A DNA stretch of 64,000 nucleotides. Origin: Dactylonectria macrodidyma (Eukaryota > Ascomycota > Sordariomycetes > Hypocreales > Nectriaceae). The notes under the pieces were generated by a model that was not told where the DNA came from, searched no databases, and saw nothing but the letters and a program-made list of their open reading frames with translations. How positions within the stretch are numbered: the first letter of the stretch is position 1; each line of letters begins with the position of its first letter. Below, piece after piece: positions 32,781-44,164 of the stretch. The DNA lies in NCBI GenBank assembly GCA_020744425.1, contig JAGMUV010000028.1, forward strand, positions 868,001 to 932,000, given 5' to 3'. The translations under genes were made by a program, and so were the position numbers.

Positions 32781-33244
32781 GTCCGGCGTCCACGATGGCG
32801 GCGGCAAGAGAACACTCTCCGTTCTGTGTGATGCCAAGCAAGCATATCAAGGCCCTACAACTATTACAATCGCCGCTTAGTAGGCGGTAATTCTTTTCCC
32901 ATACAATTTTTTGCGAAGCTTTGAAGACTAGGATGTAGGCGGCGATTAAAATCCAAAGTAGGGCGCCGTCTAGGCGCACAGGGCCTGTGTGCTCGGGGCA
33001 CAGACCCCCCTGTCAGCGGGCTAGGGGCACAGTGCCCTGACTAAGCATTCCTCGTTGAATTGGGGATTGAATGAATGCACTTACACATTCAATGGAGCCG
33101 ACAGCTACCTTTCGACTATGATTGTTGAAATGGGAAGGTTCAAGTTGCTTAATTCAGATAAGTGAGGGGTGGGAAGAGCTAGCCAAATTATACACAGCTA
33201 TGACAGCTGGAGAATGTTATAGGGCTTTGCCACCGAGTCATCGT
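32781..33244. other. Intergenic, no gene
   Basis: 3' flank of the kinase-TPR gene. The phrase gggcacag recurs at about 32993-33030 (ggggcacagac, aggggcacagtg). Nothing else is recognisable. Confidence 0.4.
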
Positions 33245-33511
33245 CTAATACCCATGACTTCCAACAATGATACAGTCTTCTGTACTACGGCTAGCCAACT
33301 GTAAAGCTTCTTGTTCCCTACTGTCCGTTTCTATTCTCCTCCAAATGTCCTTGACGCCCCTTCTTCTATTAGCCAAAGGATTGTCTCCCATCTCTTCAGC
33401 GACTTGGGCCGCAATTCGCTCATCCTCAGCCTTGTTCCAGTCTAGATATGCCATCATCTCTTCTTTCGTCCATTCTCTTGACCCTGTTGACGTGATATAG
33501 CGCTTGGACAT
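33245..33511 (-). pseudogene. Fragment of a conserved fungal repeat-borne ORF
   Basis: An open frame of 88 residues (SKRYITSTGSREWTKEEM, AYLDWNKAEDERI, NPLANRRRGVKDIW) has strong protein character and resembles a sequence I have seen repeated in fungal genomes. Its function is unknown; the WTKEEM start hints at a SANT/Myb-like helix, which is inference. It abuts the DIRS-like relic at about 33512, where the reading frame changes, so it may be a separate fragment fused by insertion. Confidence 0.45.
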
Positions 33512-34407
33512 CTGTTTGTAGTCCAGGCACCACTCGTAGCTCGGTTGCGAAATTCAAGTCGTCTTTGAGGTCCGTAGTCATCTGCGAGGACTGTAACGGG
33601 AGTGTGGCTAGGCCTGCTGATAGTTTCGTAATGGCCTCGCGTGAATCATCAAGGAAGTTATCAACATGATAAGCCCGGAGAGCGGCTAAGTCTGCCAGTG
33701 CGGTATCTGGCTTGACTGCTTTCTGGCTGGAATTGCCAAGGAGTCGTGAAGTTAGCCACGAGGTCAATGACTGCCTTGAAGCTGGCCATGTTGATAAGTT
33801 TTGTAGCGCACAGTGCCTCTCGTAGTTACGCTGAACGGAGAGGTATACGGAGCGCGTATTGGCGCCGAGTCCGTTCCAGAGCAGCTTTAGGTGGCCTGCA
33901 TTGAGCTGATGAGCTCGTGAAGAGAACCACGCGGGCGGTTCAATATCGAGAGGTCCTGCCAGTGGGGACAAATGTTAGCAATCTCTTGAAGGTTATTACG
34001 CGAGAGCGCATCTGCTAATGTGTTTTCCCTGGAGGGGAGCCAACGTGGCACAATTTGGATGTCTCTCGCCGCCGCTAGGATAAGCAGGCTCTTCAGAGGT
34101 GCATTGGGCGGACCATGAAGGAAGCCTTTACTTAGTCCCGTGTGCGCTGTGGAGCTATCTGTGTGGATAACGAGAGTATGATGAAGCCAATGGTGGCTGA
34201 AGAGTAGGAAGCCTTGTAGAATGGCGTCTACTTCGTTGGTATTGATGTGCGCGTGTGCGTCTTGAGCAAGGGCCAATGAGGCAGCATTGCATGCATGAAG
34301 CTGGTGACAATGGGCCAGCCAGCAGTCTGATATAGACTTGGATGAGAAGAAGAAGAGCCCCTGGCCTATGATGGAGGCATCTGTGTATAGGTGGGTGACG
34401 TTGCGGC

Positions 34408-37400
34408 CAGCGCTGCCCTCAAATCAAACAAATCAAATCCAGAGTCATATTTGAAATATTTGATGGCCTGCAAAGCCAGATTTGTTGTTTGGAATATTTG
34501 ATCAAATATTTCAAATCCCAACACCTGTGCTCTCCATACTACTCCTAATGTCTTGGTGTAACCCATCTCTCCCAGTTGCAGTAGCGCCAAGCTTCACGGC
34601 ACCGTGTCTGATCCAGTTCTTGAGGCACTGCAGCCTCTCCAATGTTTCCGCACTCATCGAAAGTCTCTGCGACGTTAACGTCAACTTAGCAAGGCTGAAA
34701 GACCTCTCACAATCAGTTGCCATCGCCGGGATAGCAAGTATATCAAGAGCTAGCTGGCTGAGCACCGGGAACTGTCCCTGGTGAGCCATCCACCACTCGA
34801 TTGGATCCTCAGTTTCTTGTGGTTCCAGCCGCAAATAGCACTCGAGTTCGCTGCCCATCACCGTTGCTCGCGCTCTCCTGCTTTTCACCCATTGTTTGAA
34901 CACACTATCCTCATGTGTTTTATATGGCACGCATGACGATGTTGCAGTCTCCACAATTGCCTTTTGCTGTTCATCCGTTGCCGTCGGCCAGCCGCAACGA
35001 TACCAGCGGTCAAGGTAGTCGGATAGACCCATCTTAGCGTCTCTCACCCATACGAGCTGATCCTCCGTAGCCCAGTTCATCTCGAGGTAACTCATACCAA
35101 GAGCCGGATGCAGAATGATGGATGCGGCGAACAACGGGGACTCCCCTAGCTTAGTGTAGTACTCATTAAGCTTCTGCCAGGCCGTCATGATAGAGAGCCT
35201 CATATAGTGTCGATGATCTTTTCCCATGTCTTCGATCTTCGATAATCCGGACGACTTGCCCCGTCCACCATATTCTCCCCGGTTACGATCTGGAAAGGGT
35301 CTCTCCTGTGGCTTTCGCGGCTGCATGTCCATCTCACAGTCCTTGAATCGAGCAGGGAGCTGGCGATTTCGGTCTGGCCGCCCTCGAGGCAGTTTCACCT
35401 GCGAGCTGGCATTCTCTTCAGCCGTCTCGCCAGCGGCAGCGTGATAGAACAGCTTCCAATCCTCCAAATGTTCTAGCAAATATTCCATGCCCGTCATCAC
35501 CTCCCAAAGGCGTCCATGGCCTCCCTCACTGCCCCACCCTTGTGCTCTCATGGTCTGCAGATAGAACGGCTCAAGGATATGCTTGACCTCCGCCAGAAGC
35601 CTCCAGTCATCACCTTTTAAGACGTCACCTTGGGGTAGCCATCCCTCCACATCCGGGTGTACTAAGAAGGCCCTGATATCTCCTTGCTTAACAAGCGCTC
35701 GAGAGATCATGAGGTAGGTGGAATTCTATCTCGTGTCATTGTTCAGGACAACCTCTAGCTCAGCCGTGGACTCGCCCGCTAGGAGAAAACCTTGTGCTTC
35801 GTCATTCTCGCGTGCGATCCTCTTGAAGAGCTCGCTTCTCTGAGGGGACGATCTGATAAACTTGACAACATTATGAAGCTTTCCCACCGGCCCCCTCTTT
35901 CTCCAGTGCCGTAGGTCTTCCTCGTGGCGGCCGAGAAGGTTGAATACCTGCGATTCGGCCTCAAAGGCCTCAAAATCTTCCCCGTAAAGGAATGCACGAG
36001 CCACCAAGTTCAAGATGTGTCCGTAACAGCGCATGCGTCTGGCCCGAATATCCGCTGGTCTCATCTCTGTATCGAGATTTCGGTAGAAATTTTGGAGACA
36101 GTTGTCGTTTGAGGATACGTTGTCCGAGATCACTGTCCCAACTCGATCCTCTATGTTCCATTCCTGCACGACTTGCGAAAGCGTTACGGCGAGGTTTTCT
36201 CCACTATGGCATCCGAGCTGGCGTCGAAGTGCCAGTAGGCGCGACTGGTGCTGGCCGTGACGGTCAAGAAAGTGAGCTGTGACCGCCATGATAGCGTACC
36301 GATTGGGTGAAGTCCATAGGTCGAACCCGAGATGAATTTTGGTGAGGGCATCTGAAAGCTCCTGCTTGACCAGGTCCTTCTTGGACGTGTATATGTCATC
36401 CAGTAGACGGCTCATCGATTGCCGGCTCCATGGTACCTGGCCTGACAGATGAGGATCGAGCTGCCAGGCGAGCTGTTCAAAAAATGGGTCCGCAAAGAAA
36501 GAAAAGGGAAGATCGGAGTTTATCAGAAGCCCTAGGCTTAGTTCTCGGATCATCTTGACCTTGGCTCGTGGCACGGCGCTGTATTGCAAACGCGGTCGCT
36601 TGGGACGATCAGAGTCGTCAGTCGATGGGTCTATATCGGCGCTTTGACTGCTCTCGAAGATCCTGTGGGACCTGCAATCGGTCAATGGTGCTCAAGCTCA
36701 AGATATTCCATTCTCGTACTTGCGGAGGTGGTCAGCTGCTGAACTAGTAGCAGCAGCGGCGAAGAACTCGGGCTGACCCTTCGCGTCGCACAAACGACAG
36801 GCCCAGTAAGGGTTCAACGGGCTGTCGTTGGCATCTATTTCAACAAGAAAAAATCCATGGTGCTTGATCCAGCTCTTCCGGCCCTTCGAGCCCTTTCGGG
36901 ACAAGGACTCTTCCAAAACATATCGCTTGTTCCTCCATACCGCTTGGGGGAGATCCGTAACGGTGAGATTATCAGGTAATGCCGTCTGCGTCGTCGATTC
37001 GAGCTGACTTGCCAAGTTCCTCGGTGGTCGGAGAAGAGCAAGGGCGGAGGGTGGAGAAGGAAGCATGATGCCGTTGGGTTGGGCGTCCATCAGTCCGGAC
37101 TGACACGCGTCGAGAAGTAAACAAACCCGAAAACGCACGGTCTGATTGTGTTGGGGGGAATAATATGGAAATTAAGAAGCTACTTTCTATTTAGGGCCTT
37201 AGAATAATGACTAAAGGTAGCTCGCTAACAGACCTCTGGGTAATGACTCTAATTGGCCAGACTACTCGTCAGGTTCAGGGTAAGCTACAAACACGCACTT
37301 ATCAGCGTCGCTGGCTAAACCTCCTCGCTATATTGCGTATCAAATATATCAAATGGCATTTCAAATCCGGGATTTTGTATTTGTTTGATTTGAAATAAGT

Positions 37401-37466
37401 TTTTGGCTTATTTGATTGATATATTTGGCAGTTTGTTTGATTGCATTTGAACTGTGGGCAGCGCTG
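34408..37466 (-). mobile_element. hAT transposon, 3059 bp, with 8-bp target duplication
   Basis: The element starts CAGCGCTGCCC at 34408 and ends GGGCAGCGCTG at 37466, a terminal inverted repeat whose outer 8 bp are themselves palindromic. It is flanked by the perfect 8-bp duplication GTTGCGGC at 34400-34407 and 37467-37474. Subterminal regions are rich in tcaaat and atttga words (34417-34510, 37335-37450). Removing the element and one duplication restores the DIRS-like reading GVLLVDPCRRN|VTHLYTDAS, so the boundaries are secure. Confidence 0.92.
34511..37090 (-). pseudogene. hAT transposase (one nonsense codon)
   Basis: Exon 1 (37090-36720) and exon 2 (36671-34511) join across a 48-nt intron (gtacga...gattgcag), for 843 residues. 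A BED-type zinc finger (YWACRLCDAKGQ...DHLRKSH) is followed by the hAT RNase-H-like core (KIHLGFDLWTSPNRYA, GTVISDNVSSND, RCYGHILNLVAR) and the C-terminal dimerisation region (PIEWWMAHQGQFPVLS, ATDCERSFS). The only lesion is TAG at 35728-35726, where the family normally has Trp. Everything else is open, so inactivation is probably recent. Confidence 0.85.
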
Positions 37467-37695
37467 GTTGCGGCGGCAGGGGTCAACTAGGAGTACGCCG
37501 TTGAAGAGAGACAAGGAGTCTCTCCACCATTCCAAATCGTCACGTACCTCGTAAGGAATACGGCGGTGCGCGCTCTTCCTACGTGGGAAAGCGGCTTGGA
37601 AGGTGTAAAGAGACTGCATCTTGCTTGCACTTTCTGCTTCCAACACGGTTAGAGACCTGCGGTTGGCCTGGCAGAGCTGCCTATCCCATTACTCT

Positions 37696-37972
37696 GCAAT
37701 CCTATTGGACTCGCAAACGACGCCTCGCTCCAGGGATCCTTTTCAGCTGCTGAGGCCTCCCCGCATGCAAACCCCACAAAGATGTTTCTATCCCCCGTCG
37801 TTAGCGATGTCAATCCATCCTCGCCCGACCCGTGGATGGGAGGAGCAGCCACACGCTGATACCATCATATCGCACAACAAAGCCAAAGTGCCCTCTTTGT
37901 AAAGATGGCGCCTAGCTTGTTTGAAAAAGTTGAGTCCAAGGCTAGAAGTTTATTACAGGCCGCTCCTCAAGG
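37696..37972 (+). pseudogene. Second NLR 5' end: promoter and first 22 codons
   Basis: This stretch parallels 19512-19795, the promoter, leader and start of the NLR gene. Shared blocks include gcaatcctattgg, ccttttcagctgctgaggcc, gctgataccatcat and aagATGGCGCCT. The ATG is at 37905. The peptide MAPSLFEKVESKARSLLQ then AAPQ parallels MAPRWLEKAKPKVMRPRP then AAPQ. At about 37972 the (GTT)n tail of the LINE begins, so the coding region is cut. The divergence shows this is a paralogue, not a fresh copy. No later part of an NLR appears on the far side of the LINE. Confidence 0.75.
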
Positions 37973-38538
37973 GTTGTTGTTGTTGTTGTTGTTGATTAAT
38001 TACCGTCGTGAAGACATCTAGATGTCTACAGAATCCCTCTAGGGGCAAGACGACGTGCTAGGCTGGAGTCTACAGCTAAAGAAACCAAGGTACAGGGTAG
38101 CTAGCTTCGGCGGAGCCGATAGCGTAGCTAAGACTGACCCGGGGCCGGGGCCACGGGCCCAGCGGGCCCGTGGCTCGGACCCGCAATCCGATGTCACGTG
38201 TAAGTCTAATTACATCCCTCCACGAGCCGAGATTGCGATCCTTCTTCCTCTCCCATCTAGCAATTAAGCAGCCCTATTTGACCTATTATTTCGTGCCCGA
38301 CATCCGTCAGCGGATATTCAGGGCGCAGCCCGACGACTGCAATAGCATCCGATTTTTTAAGGGAACCAGGGGGAAACCGCATTCAAGGCTGTTATACAGC
38401 GTAGCGCGTCGCAGGCCCGGCCTCGCGAGCCGAGCCTTCCGATAACGCCGATGAATAAAAGAGACAAAGGAGAGAGGAAAGGAATGTGTTATTAAGGGTC
38501 TGGGGCTAAGGCGGCTAGCACCGCAACCTCCGGGGGTT

Positions 38539-41500
38539 CTAGGCGAAGGAGCGATGATGGGGGCAGATTTCCCCAAAGAATTTTGCTGCCTCTATCATCG
38601 CGACGAACTCGCCGAAGTCTTGTCCTATTACGCGATTGATCGTCAGCTTCGGAAAAAGGCCCAACTTTATCCGATGGCGACGGTCAACCTTGCGGCAATA
38701 GAAGGGATGGTCAGGTGATTTCCGCCGTCCGCATGAGCACTCAAACTGAGCGTCATCGTGGGCAAATCTCTCGTGGTACGCAGCAAAGTCTCCGTGGCCG
38801 GAGCGGGCTGCTAAGAGATGCCGGAGCTGCTTCCGAGGAAGCTGCAGTTCGGCTGGGCTAGAGGTCGCGGCCTCTAGCTGATAGGGTTGATAGGAGTCTG
38901 GGGCGTGGTCTTGCCACCAGCTCTTAAAGAGGGTTCTGGGGAGGGCTCGGGCCTTCCTTCGATTGAAGGCTAGGGACGGAGTCGCGCCGGGTGGTTCCGG
39001 CAGCTCTGTTCCTGCCTTAGCCAGCTTGTCGGCTTGTTCGTTTCCCGGGATGCCTTTATGGCCAGGGCTCCATCGTACAGATGTAGCCCCGTGGGCTCGT
39101 GCGATCGAGTGGAACTCCAGGAACTGGGCCTGAGAGGATTCCGACGGCTGGCCTAGCAAGCCAGCCGCTGCTGACGTGTTGTCAAGGCAGACGTAAATGT
39201 GTGAGCCTGGCTGTGCCAGGTTGGTTGCGTGACGTAGGCCTGCTAAGGCCCCAGCCACTTCTGCGTCGAACACCTCAACGGGGCCTAGCCGGGCTAGCCC
39301 CTCGCCGATTGAGTGTTTATTGCGGTGGATGACGTACCCGTAGCCCGCGGCCCCGTCTTGCGATCGGGATCCGTCTGAGTAAACGATGAGGTCTTCCGTA
39401 GATAGGGTCTCGATCCAGGCAAGGAAGGCTGGAACAGCCCTAGCCTTCGGCTGGATGTGTAATTCGGTAGATCTGTATTGACGTTGAAGGAGGACTGGCC
39501 GAGGCGAGGGCGGGAGAAGTAGCGCAGTCCGTTGCAGACGGGTCTTGTAGTTCGGCTTCCGGCCTGGCCTGTGGGCTGGGACGATAGCCCTAGCTGTGAG
39601 GGGGTGCCTCGGATCTAGGGCTTGGAGGCGGGCTGCGTGTCGTAGGCGTATAGCATCTAGCAGCTGCTCAACTGGCGGAATGCCGCTTTCACGGTAAAGG
39701 GCAGCTAATGGGGTCGTCTTCCAGGTTGGAAGGATCGCGCGGATGCCGATATGTAAGACGGATTTAAGGCGGTCAAGAAGGTGATCGATCTTGGTTGAGA
39801 CCTGGGGTCCTCCTGCTCGTAAGGACGGCGCTGTCTTTCCCGGGTACCAGGCCTCGGCCCGGTAGAATAAAACAGGAAGGACACAAGCCTTGATGGCGAG
39901 ACGGACCTTATCAGAGGGAGGGCCGCGGGCTGTATTGGCGAGGCCTCGCAGGAGGTTAGCGATAGCTCGGGCCTTGATCGCCCATTTTTCCACATGTGTC
40001 TTAAACGATAGCTTTTTATCCAGCCAGACGCCTAGCCAGCGGAGGGCTTTCTCCGGCACCTTGGTCTGACCTTTGTGTGCGATCGTCGGGCTGCAGTCTT
40101 CTCGTCTCCGCGAGAAGTGCATTATCTCCGTCTTAGCTGAGTCGAAACTGACCTCATTACAGAGCCCCCAGTGGTCTATCTCTTCGATATTGATCTCCGC
40201 TTCGTCTGTCGTCTCACGAAGCGTATCCCCGATGTGGAGAGAGGCAATGTCATCTGCATAGCCATAGCGTATAATAGTAACCGGATTGAACCCGGGGCAA
40301 GGGTTCGGCTTGATCCTGATCTTATAGACCGGCTCTGTATAAAGCAGGAAAAGGATCGGAGAGACAGGCGAGCCCTGAGGGAGGCCGCATTCTAGGGCAG
40401 AGAGAGGCGTGACTGCATCTTGGAAGTGGACTCGGGCTGTGCGGTCCGTCATAAAAGAGGCCACCCAGCGGACCAGCAGGTCCGGCCAGCCCTGCTGGCG
40501 GAGGCGTAGCAGGAGCCGGTTCCGGAGGACTGCGTCGAAGGCGCCTAGAACGTCCATCGTCACAAGGGTCGCGACGAGCCCTCGGGCGAGGGCAGCTTCG
40601 ATGTCGTGGACCAGGGCAGCGATGAGGTCAACAGCAGACCTCTTCGTCAGAGCCCCGGCTTGGTTCTTATGCAGGACCTTCCGGTCGATCGCCACAAAGG
40701 CGAGACGTCTTGCGATCAATCTTTCCAGTCCCTTGCCGAGGCAGGAAAGTAAGGAAATCGGTCTCCAAGCGCGCGGGGAAGAAAGATCCCTCTTTCCGGG
40801 CTTTGGGATCATAATAACCTCCGCGCCTTTAAACGCCTTCGGGTGGTGTCCTAAGCAGAGACATCTTTCGTAAAGCCACCTGATGTATTCGCCGATAACT
40901 GGCCAGCAGGCCTGGATAATCGCTGTAGTTATGTTGTCTGCACCGGGAGATGTGTTTCCTGTCTTTGTCGCTACGTCTTCCGCTTCCTCAGCTGAGACCA
41001 GCGTAGAAAAGGGAAGGTCAGGGGCGTCAGGCACCTGAGGGGCCCACGGGTCCTCAATGTCATCCCCTGCGTCTCGTCTCTCGAGCGCAGCTTTGCGGAG
41101 GGCGTTTGCTTTCTCCTCTTGCGTTTCAAAGACCTCGTCTCCGACCTGGAGGGGCGGGGGCTGGAAGGCGCTTTGGGTACGGACCATCCGGCGATACGGA
41201 AGATATCAGCGTTCGTTGTAGCGTTATTGATAATATTCTTCCAGAAGTCGGCTTTTGCTTTCCTGACGATCTTGCGGAAGTCCTTCCTAGCGAGCGTTGT
41301 GGACCCCAGGTCCTCTTCGGGGTCCCGTCTCTTAGCTGCTCGGTATTGCGCGTGGGACTTGGCGCAGTCTTTAGTCCACCATGGCGCGGAGCGCCCGTTC
41401 TGCTTCGGGCTTCGGCCGATGACCCTAATTGCATCCTGTAAGAGCTCAAGCAGCTGGGCTGCTGCGTGGTCCAGTTCCTCAGCTGTTGTTGCGGCTGTGG

Positions 41501-42270
41501 GCAGGAAGTCCTGCCCTAGCGAGACAGCCTCGGCGAGCCGGGCAAGGTCGTCGGGGTCCTCGATCCGGACCCGGATCCGGCTGGCTTGCGGAGGCGTCAG
41601 TTGAATGGGAAGAGAGATACTAAGTGTGTAATGGTCTGAGCTAGTCGCGAGGTGGTCTTCCACTCTAGCTTGTGCAGTGAGGATGTTTGAGATCGCGAGA
41701 TCGATGGTATTTTTATGTTTATTAGTCGGTTGGTTCGGTTAGTTAAGAATAGCAAGATCGTTGCCTTCAATCCAAGCTGCGATCCGGGCCCCTTGGTTCC
41801 GATGGGGTCCTGCTTGCCAGAGCGTGTGTGAGGCGTTGAAGTCTCCGGCAATAAGGGTCCGGCCAGGGACTGGCCAGCTGTCAAGGAAATCGAGGGTCTC
41901 TAGCGTGCCCGGCTGGCGATAGATGTTAAGGAAAGAGATGCCGCGAGCTCGTATTAGAAGGATATCTCGAGAAGGCGTGGGCCTGAGCTGGTCGGCGTTT
42001 AGCTTACTGCGGAGGGATACATAGGTCATGACCCTCGGGCGTGTGCTGGTTCCCTTCCAGTTTGATACAGGAGAGAAGGTTCGGTATGCAGTATGGTTCT
42101 TCGTCGTGCAGCGGTTATTCCGCGTACTGGTCCAAGGCTCTTAGATCATTATTATATCATATCCGCTTCTATCAGCAAGGGCTAGCGCACAGTCATGCGA
42201 TGCTGAGTCCTTGCCGACGTTGGCTTGGAAGATACGTAATGGTCTTTTGTCGGTAGTCTGCTGCGAAGGT
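38539..42270 (-). pseudogene. LINE ORF2: endonuclease, reverse transcriptase, RNase H
   Basis: An apurinic-type endonuclease domain starts near 42225 (RIFQANVGKDSASHD, TLIAGDFNASHTLW). A reverse transcriptase follows (GADNITTAII, WRPISLLSCLGKGLE, GLPQGSPVSP, YGYADDIASL). Then RNase H (IVYSDGSRSQDG, VRWSPGHKGIPGNEQADK) and a terminal Cys/His motif (CSCGRRKSPDHPFYC). Lesions: TAA at 42143-42141 where MI*EPW should read MIQEPW, TAA at 41741-41739 (LAILN*PN), and a one-base frame change near 41175 between SVPKAP and FQPPPLQVGDEV. From there the frame is open for about 880 residues to 38539. The protein is inactive in this copy. Confidence 0.85.
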
Positions 42271-42274
42271 CGTC

Positions 42275-44023
42275 CTATTGTTTAGGAGTCTCGAGGGCTT
42301 GTCGTCTGCGTTTATTCGGGGAGGGCGGGGGCGTTCCTTCCGTAGGTCGTAGGGTCAGGGCCTCACAAGGCGACGAGAGCCGGGCCCCGGCCTCGGGGGC
42401 CGGAGACGACCCGGCTGCGGCTGCGGCTAGCTCTGGGTGGAGCTGACGGAACAGCCTCTCGCCGATTTCCCGGATCCCTCTCTTTTCCGGCCGTGTTAGT
42501 CGCTTCAGGACGCCGTTTTGTCGTCGGGGTCGGGCAGGGCATTTCGTATCGTCAGAGGCATGAGGGCCTCGGCAATTGAGGCATTGGGTCTCATATTCAC
42601 AAGGCATCCCCTCGTGGGGGGTCCTTCCGCAGCTAACACAACGGGCAGTGCGGTCGCAGCCATGTCGCGAGTGGTAGTCCCAGCAGAGGTTGCACTGGTT
42701 GGGTCTAGCGGTCTTCCGGATCAGTCTCGCTAGCCGACTCGTCCCAAAGAGACGGAAGGCGTGCTTCGGCTGCTCAAGGAAGGAAATGAGCAATGTCTTC
42801 GTCGGTTGACTGGGGTCATCGTGACGGGACGGGCGGCAGCTAACAGCCCGCAGGCCTGTCTGAGCCTCCACTTCGTCTTTAAGGGCAGCTTCGTAGTCCA
42901 CAGTCTTTCCTAGCAGGTCCGTCAAGGACCGAGGGCATTCAGAGACCACGTAGGTAATCCATTTCGTCGCGAGCTCGACAGCCTCAGCGCCTAGAGCCGG
43001 AGCCCAGCGGGCTTCTTCGTTAATGATCTTATTGCGAATGTCGAGGTTCGCTGGGCGAATAGCCCAGCCGGTCTTGGTCCTGGATGCTTGCGGAATAGCG
43101 TCAAGCTTAATGCCTAGCTTATCCGCTAAGTGGGTTCGTATGGCAAAAGGTTGCTTTTCCCAAGCAGGGGATTTTTCGTGTAGTCGTACGAAGACCCTGG
43201 TATCATCATAGGCTATAGCAGGGTTTCCTTGCTGCTGTTGTTCCTGGGGTTGCCGGGCTTGGCGGGGCTTAAGGGGTCGTCGTTGGGGGTCAAGGCCGTC
43301 CCCCTGGGCTCGGGCTGCTTGGAATTCGTCGTGCTGTGCGGCGAGGCGCACTGGGAGGTTGGCCGTGACTGCAGAAGCGTATGACCGAAGGGGTAACGAA
43401 GCTGCTGGCGGTTGTAGCTGAGGTTGCGGTTGCGGTTGGCTATCGCCAGTCAGGGCACTTGCCCAATGACTGAGGAAGCTCTGGGACATCTCTTGGGCAA
43501 AGCGGAACATGCGCCCCGTCGGGAACTGCTTCGCTGTCTCGTCGAAGGCTGCGCAGAAGGTCCGGAAGACCTTCATTTTTTCGTCTAGAATAGCCTGGCT
43601 TTCGGCTGCGACTCCGGCTGCAGCTGCAGAGAGGTTAATGGCGATAGCGGGCTCCGAGGCCTTGCGATATTCAAAGACATCGCTGCTGGGGGGGCTTTGA
43701 GGGCCGGGCTGTAGGCTGATCTGGGGGGCAGGCTGAGGGCTAGGTTGAGCTGGAAGGTCTGCGAGAAGGTCTGCGAGAGGGTCTTCTAGGAAGGCTGCTG
43801 GTTCGAAGGTATCCTGCATGCTGATTTCGACGTGCGTCTCTTCTCCCAAGAGAACCGGACCTGGCGCGGGCGTTGGAGTGCTGATGGCCTCTCCTTGGAT
43901 CGGACCCTCGGAGATGTCATATTCGCTGCCCTGGATGAGCGTGGCCCTCGCAATCTGAGGGAGGTGCAGAGGGGTTCGAAGCCCCAGATCAAAGGGGATG
44001 GGGGCGATTGGCACAGAGGCCAT
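42275..44023 (-). CDS. LINE ORF1 (gag-like RNA-binding protein)
   Basis: An intact frame of 582 residues from an ATG at 44023. The N-terminal third is Pro/Gln-rich. A conserved middle (FVRLHEKSPAWEKQPFAI, GWAIRPANLDIRNKII) precedes a cluster of CCHC-like knuckles (CNLCWDYHSRHGC, CVSCGRTPHEGMPC, CLNCRGPHASDDTKC). The Arg/Lys-rich C-terminus ends just before the ORF2 region. Such proteins coat the element RNA and assist target-primed reverse transcription. It is the only undamaged ORF of the element. Confidence 0.85.
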   Translation of the reverse strand: MASVPIAPIPFDLGLRTPLHLPQIARATLIQGSEYDISEGPIQGEAISTPTPAPGPVLLGEETHVEISMQDTFEPAAFLEDPLADLLADLPAQPSPQPAPQISLQPGPQSPPSSDVFEYRKASEPAIAINLSAAAAGVAAESQAILDEKMKVFRTFCAAFDETAKQFPTGRMFRFAQEMSQSFLSHWASALTGDSQPQPQPQLQPPAASLPLRSYASAVTANLPVRLAAQHDEFQAARAQGDGLDPQRRPLKPRQARQPQEQQQQGNPAIAYDDTRVFVRLHEKSPAWEKQPFAIRTHLADKLGIKLDAIPQASRTKTGWAIRPANLDIRNKIINEEARWAPALGAEAVELATKWITYVVSECPRSLTDLLGKTVDYEAALKDEVEAQTGLRAVSCRPSRHDDPSQPTKTLLISFLEQPKHAFRLFGTSRLARLIRKTARPNQCNLCWDYHSRHGCDRTARCVSCGRTPHEGMPCEYETQCLNCRGPHASDDTKCPARPRRQNGVLKRLTRPEKRGIREIGERLFRQLHPELAAAAAGSSPAPEAGARLSSPCEALTLRPTEGTPPPSPNKRRRQALETPKQ

Positions 44024-44164
44024 CGCAAAGGTTGGTGGATCGGGTGGGTGTTAACAGATTGGGTGTGTGGGCGACCAAATCCTTAACATTAGCAGCTAAG
44101 GAAGTTAGATGTAGGAGGGAAGTTCAGGCCTAGCGCGGATCTGACTGGCAAACCGCTCTTTACA

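Larger units (their letters stand above)
33512..37690 (-). mobile_element. DIRS-like retroelement relic, split by a hAT insertion
   Basis: On the minus strand, 37690-37475 encodes SLYTFQAAFPRRKS...LEWWRDSLSLFNG, typical of the reverse transcriptase/RNase H junction of DIRS-type elements. The reading resumes at 34407 (VTHLYTDAS) after the hAT element. RNase H blocks LYTDAS, HTDSSTAHTGL and SRENTLADALSR follow. A segment then looks like the start of a tyrosine recombinase (TRSVYLSVQRNYERHC), which ends near 33512. Integrase-type motifs are absent. RNase H followed by tyrosine recombinase is the DIRS/Ngaro order. The catalytic part of the recombinase and the bulk of the RT are missing, so the element is dead. 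Confidence 0.6.
37973..44140 (-). mobile_element. Tad-like LINE retrotransposon
   Basis: A non-LTR element on the minus strand. Its 5' region is near 44024-44140 (end not sharply defined), then ORF1 (44023-42275) and ORF2 (to 38539). A 3' untranslated region of about 565 bp ends in a (TTG)7 run at 37974-37994, read as (CAA)n on the element's strand. The tail lies directly on the NLR fragment. No target-site duplication was found at the other end, where a truncated membrane-protein gene begins, so the locus may have been rearranged after insertion. Confidence 0.8.
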
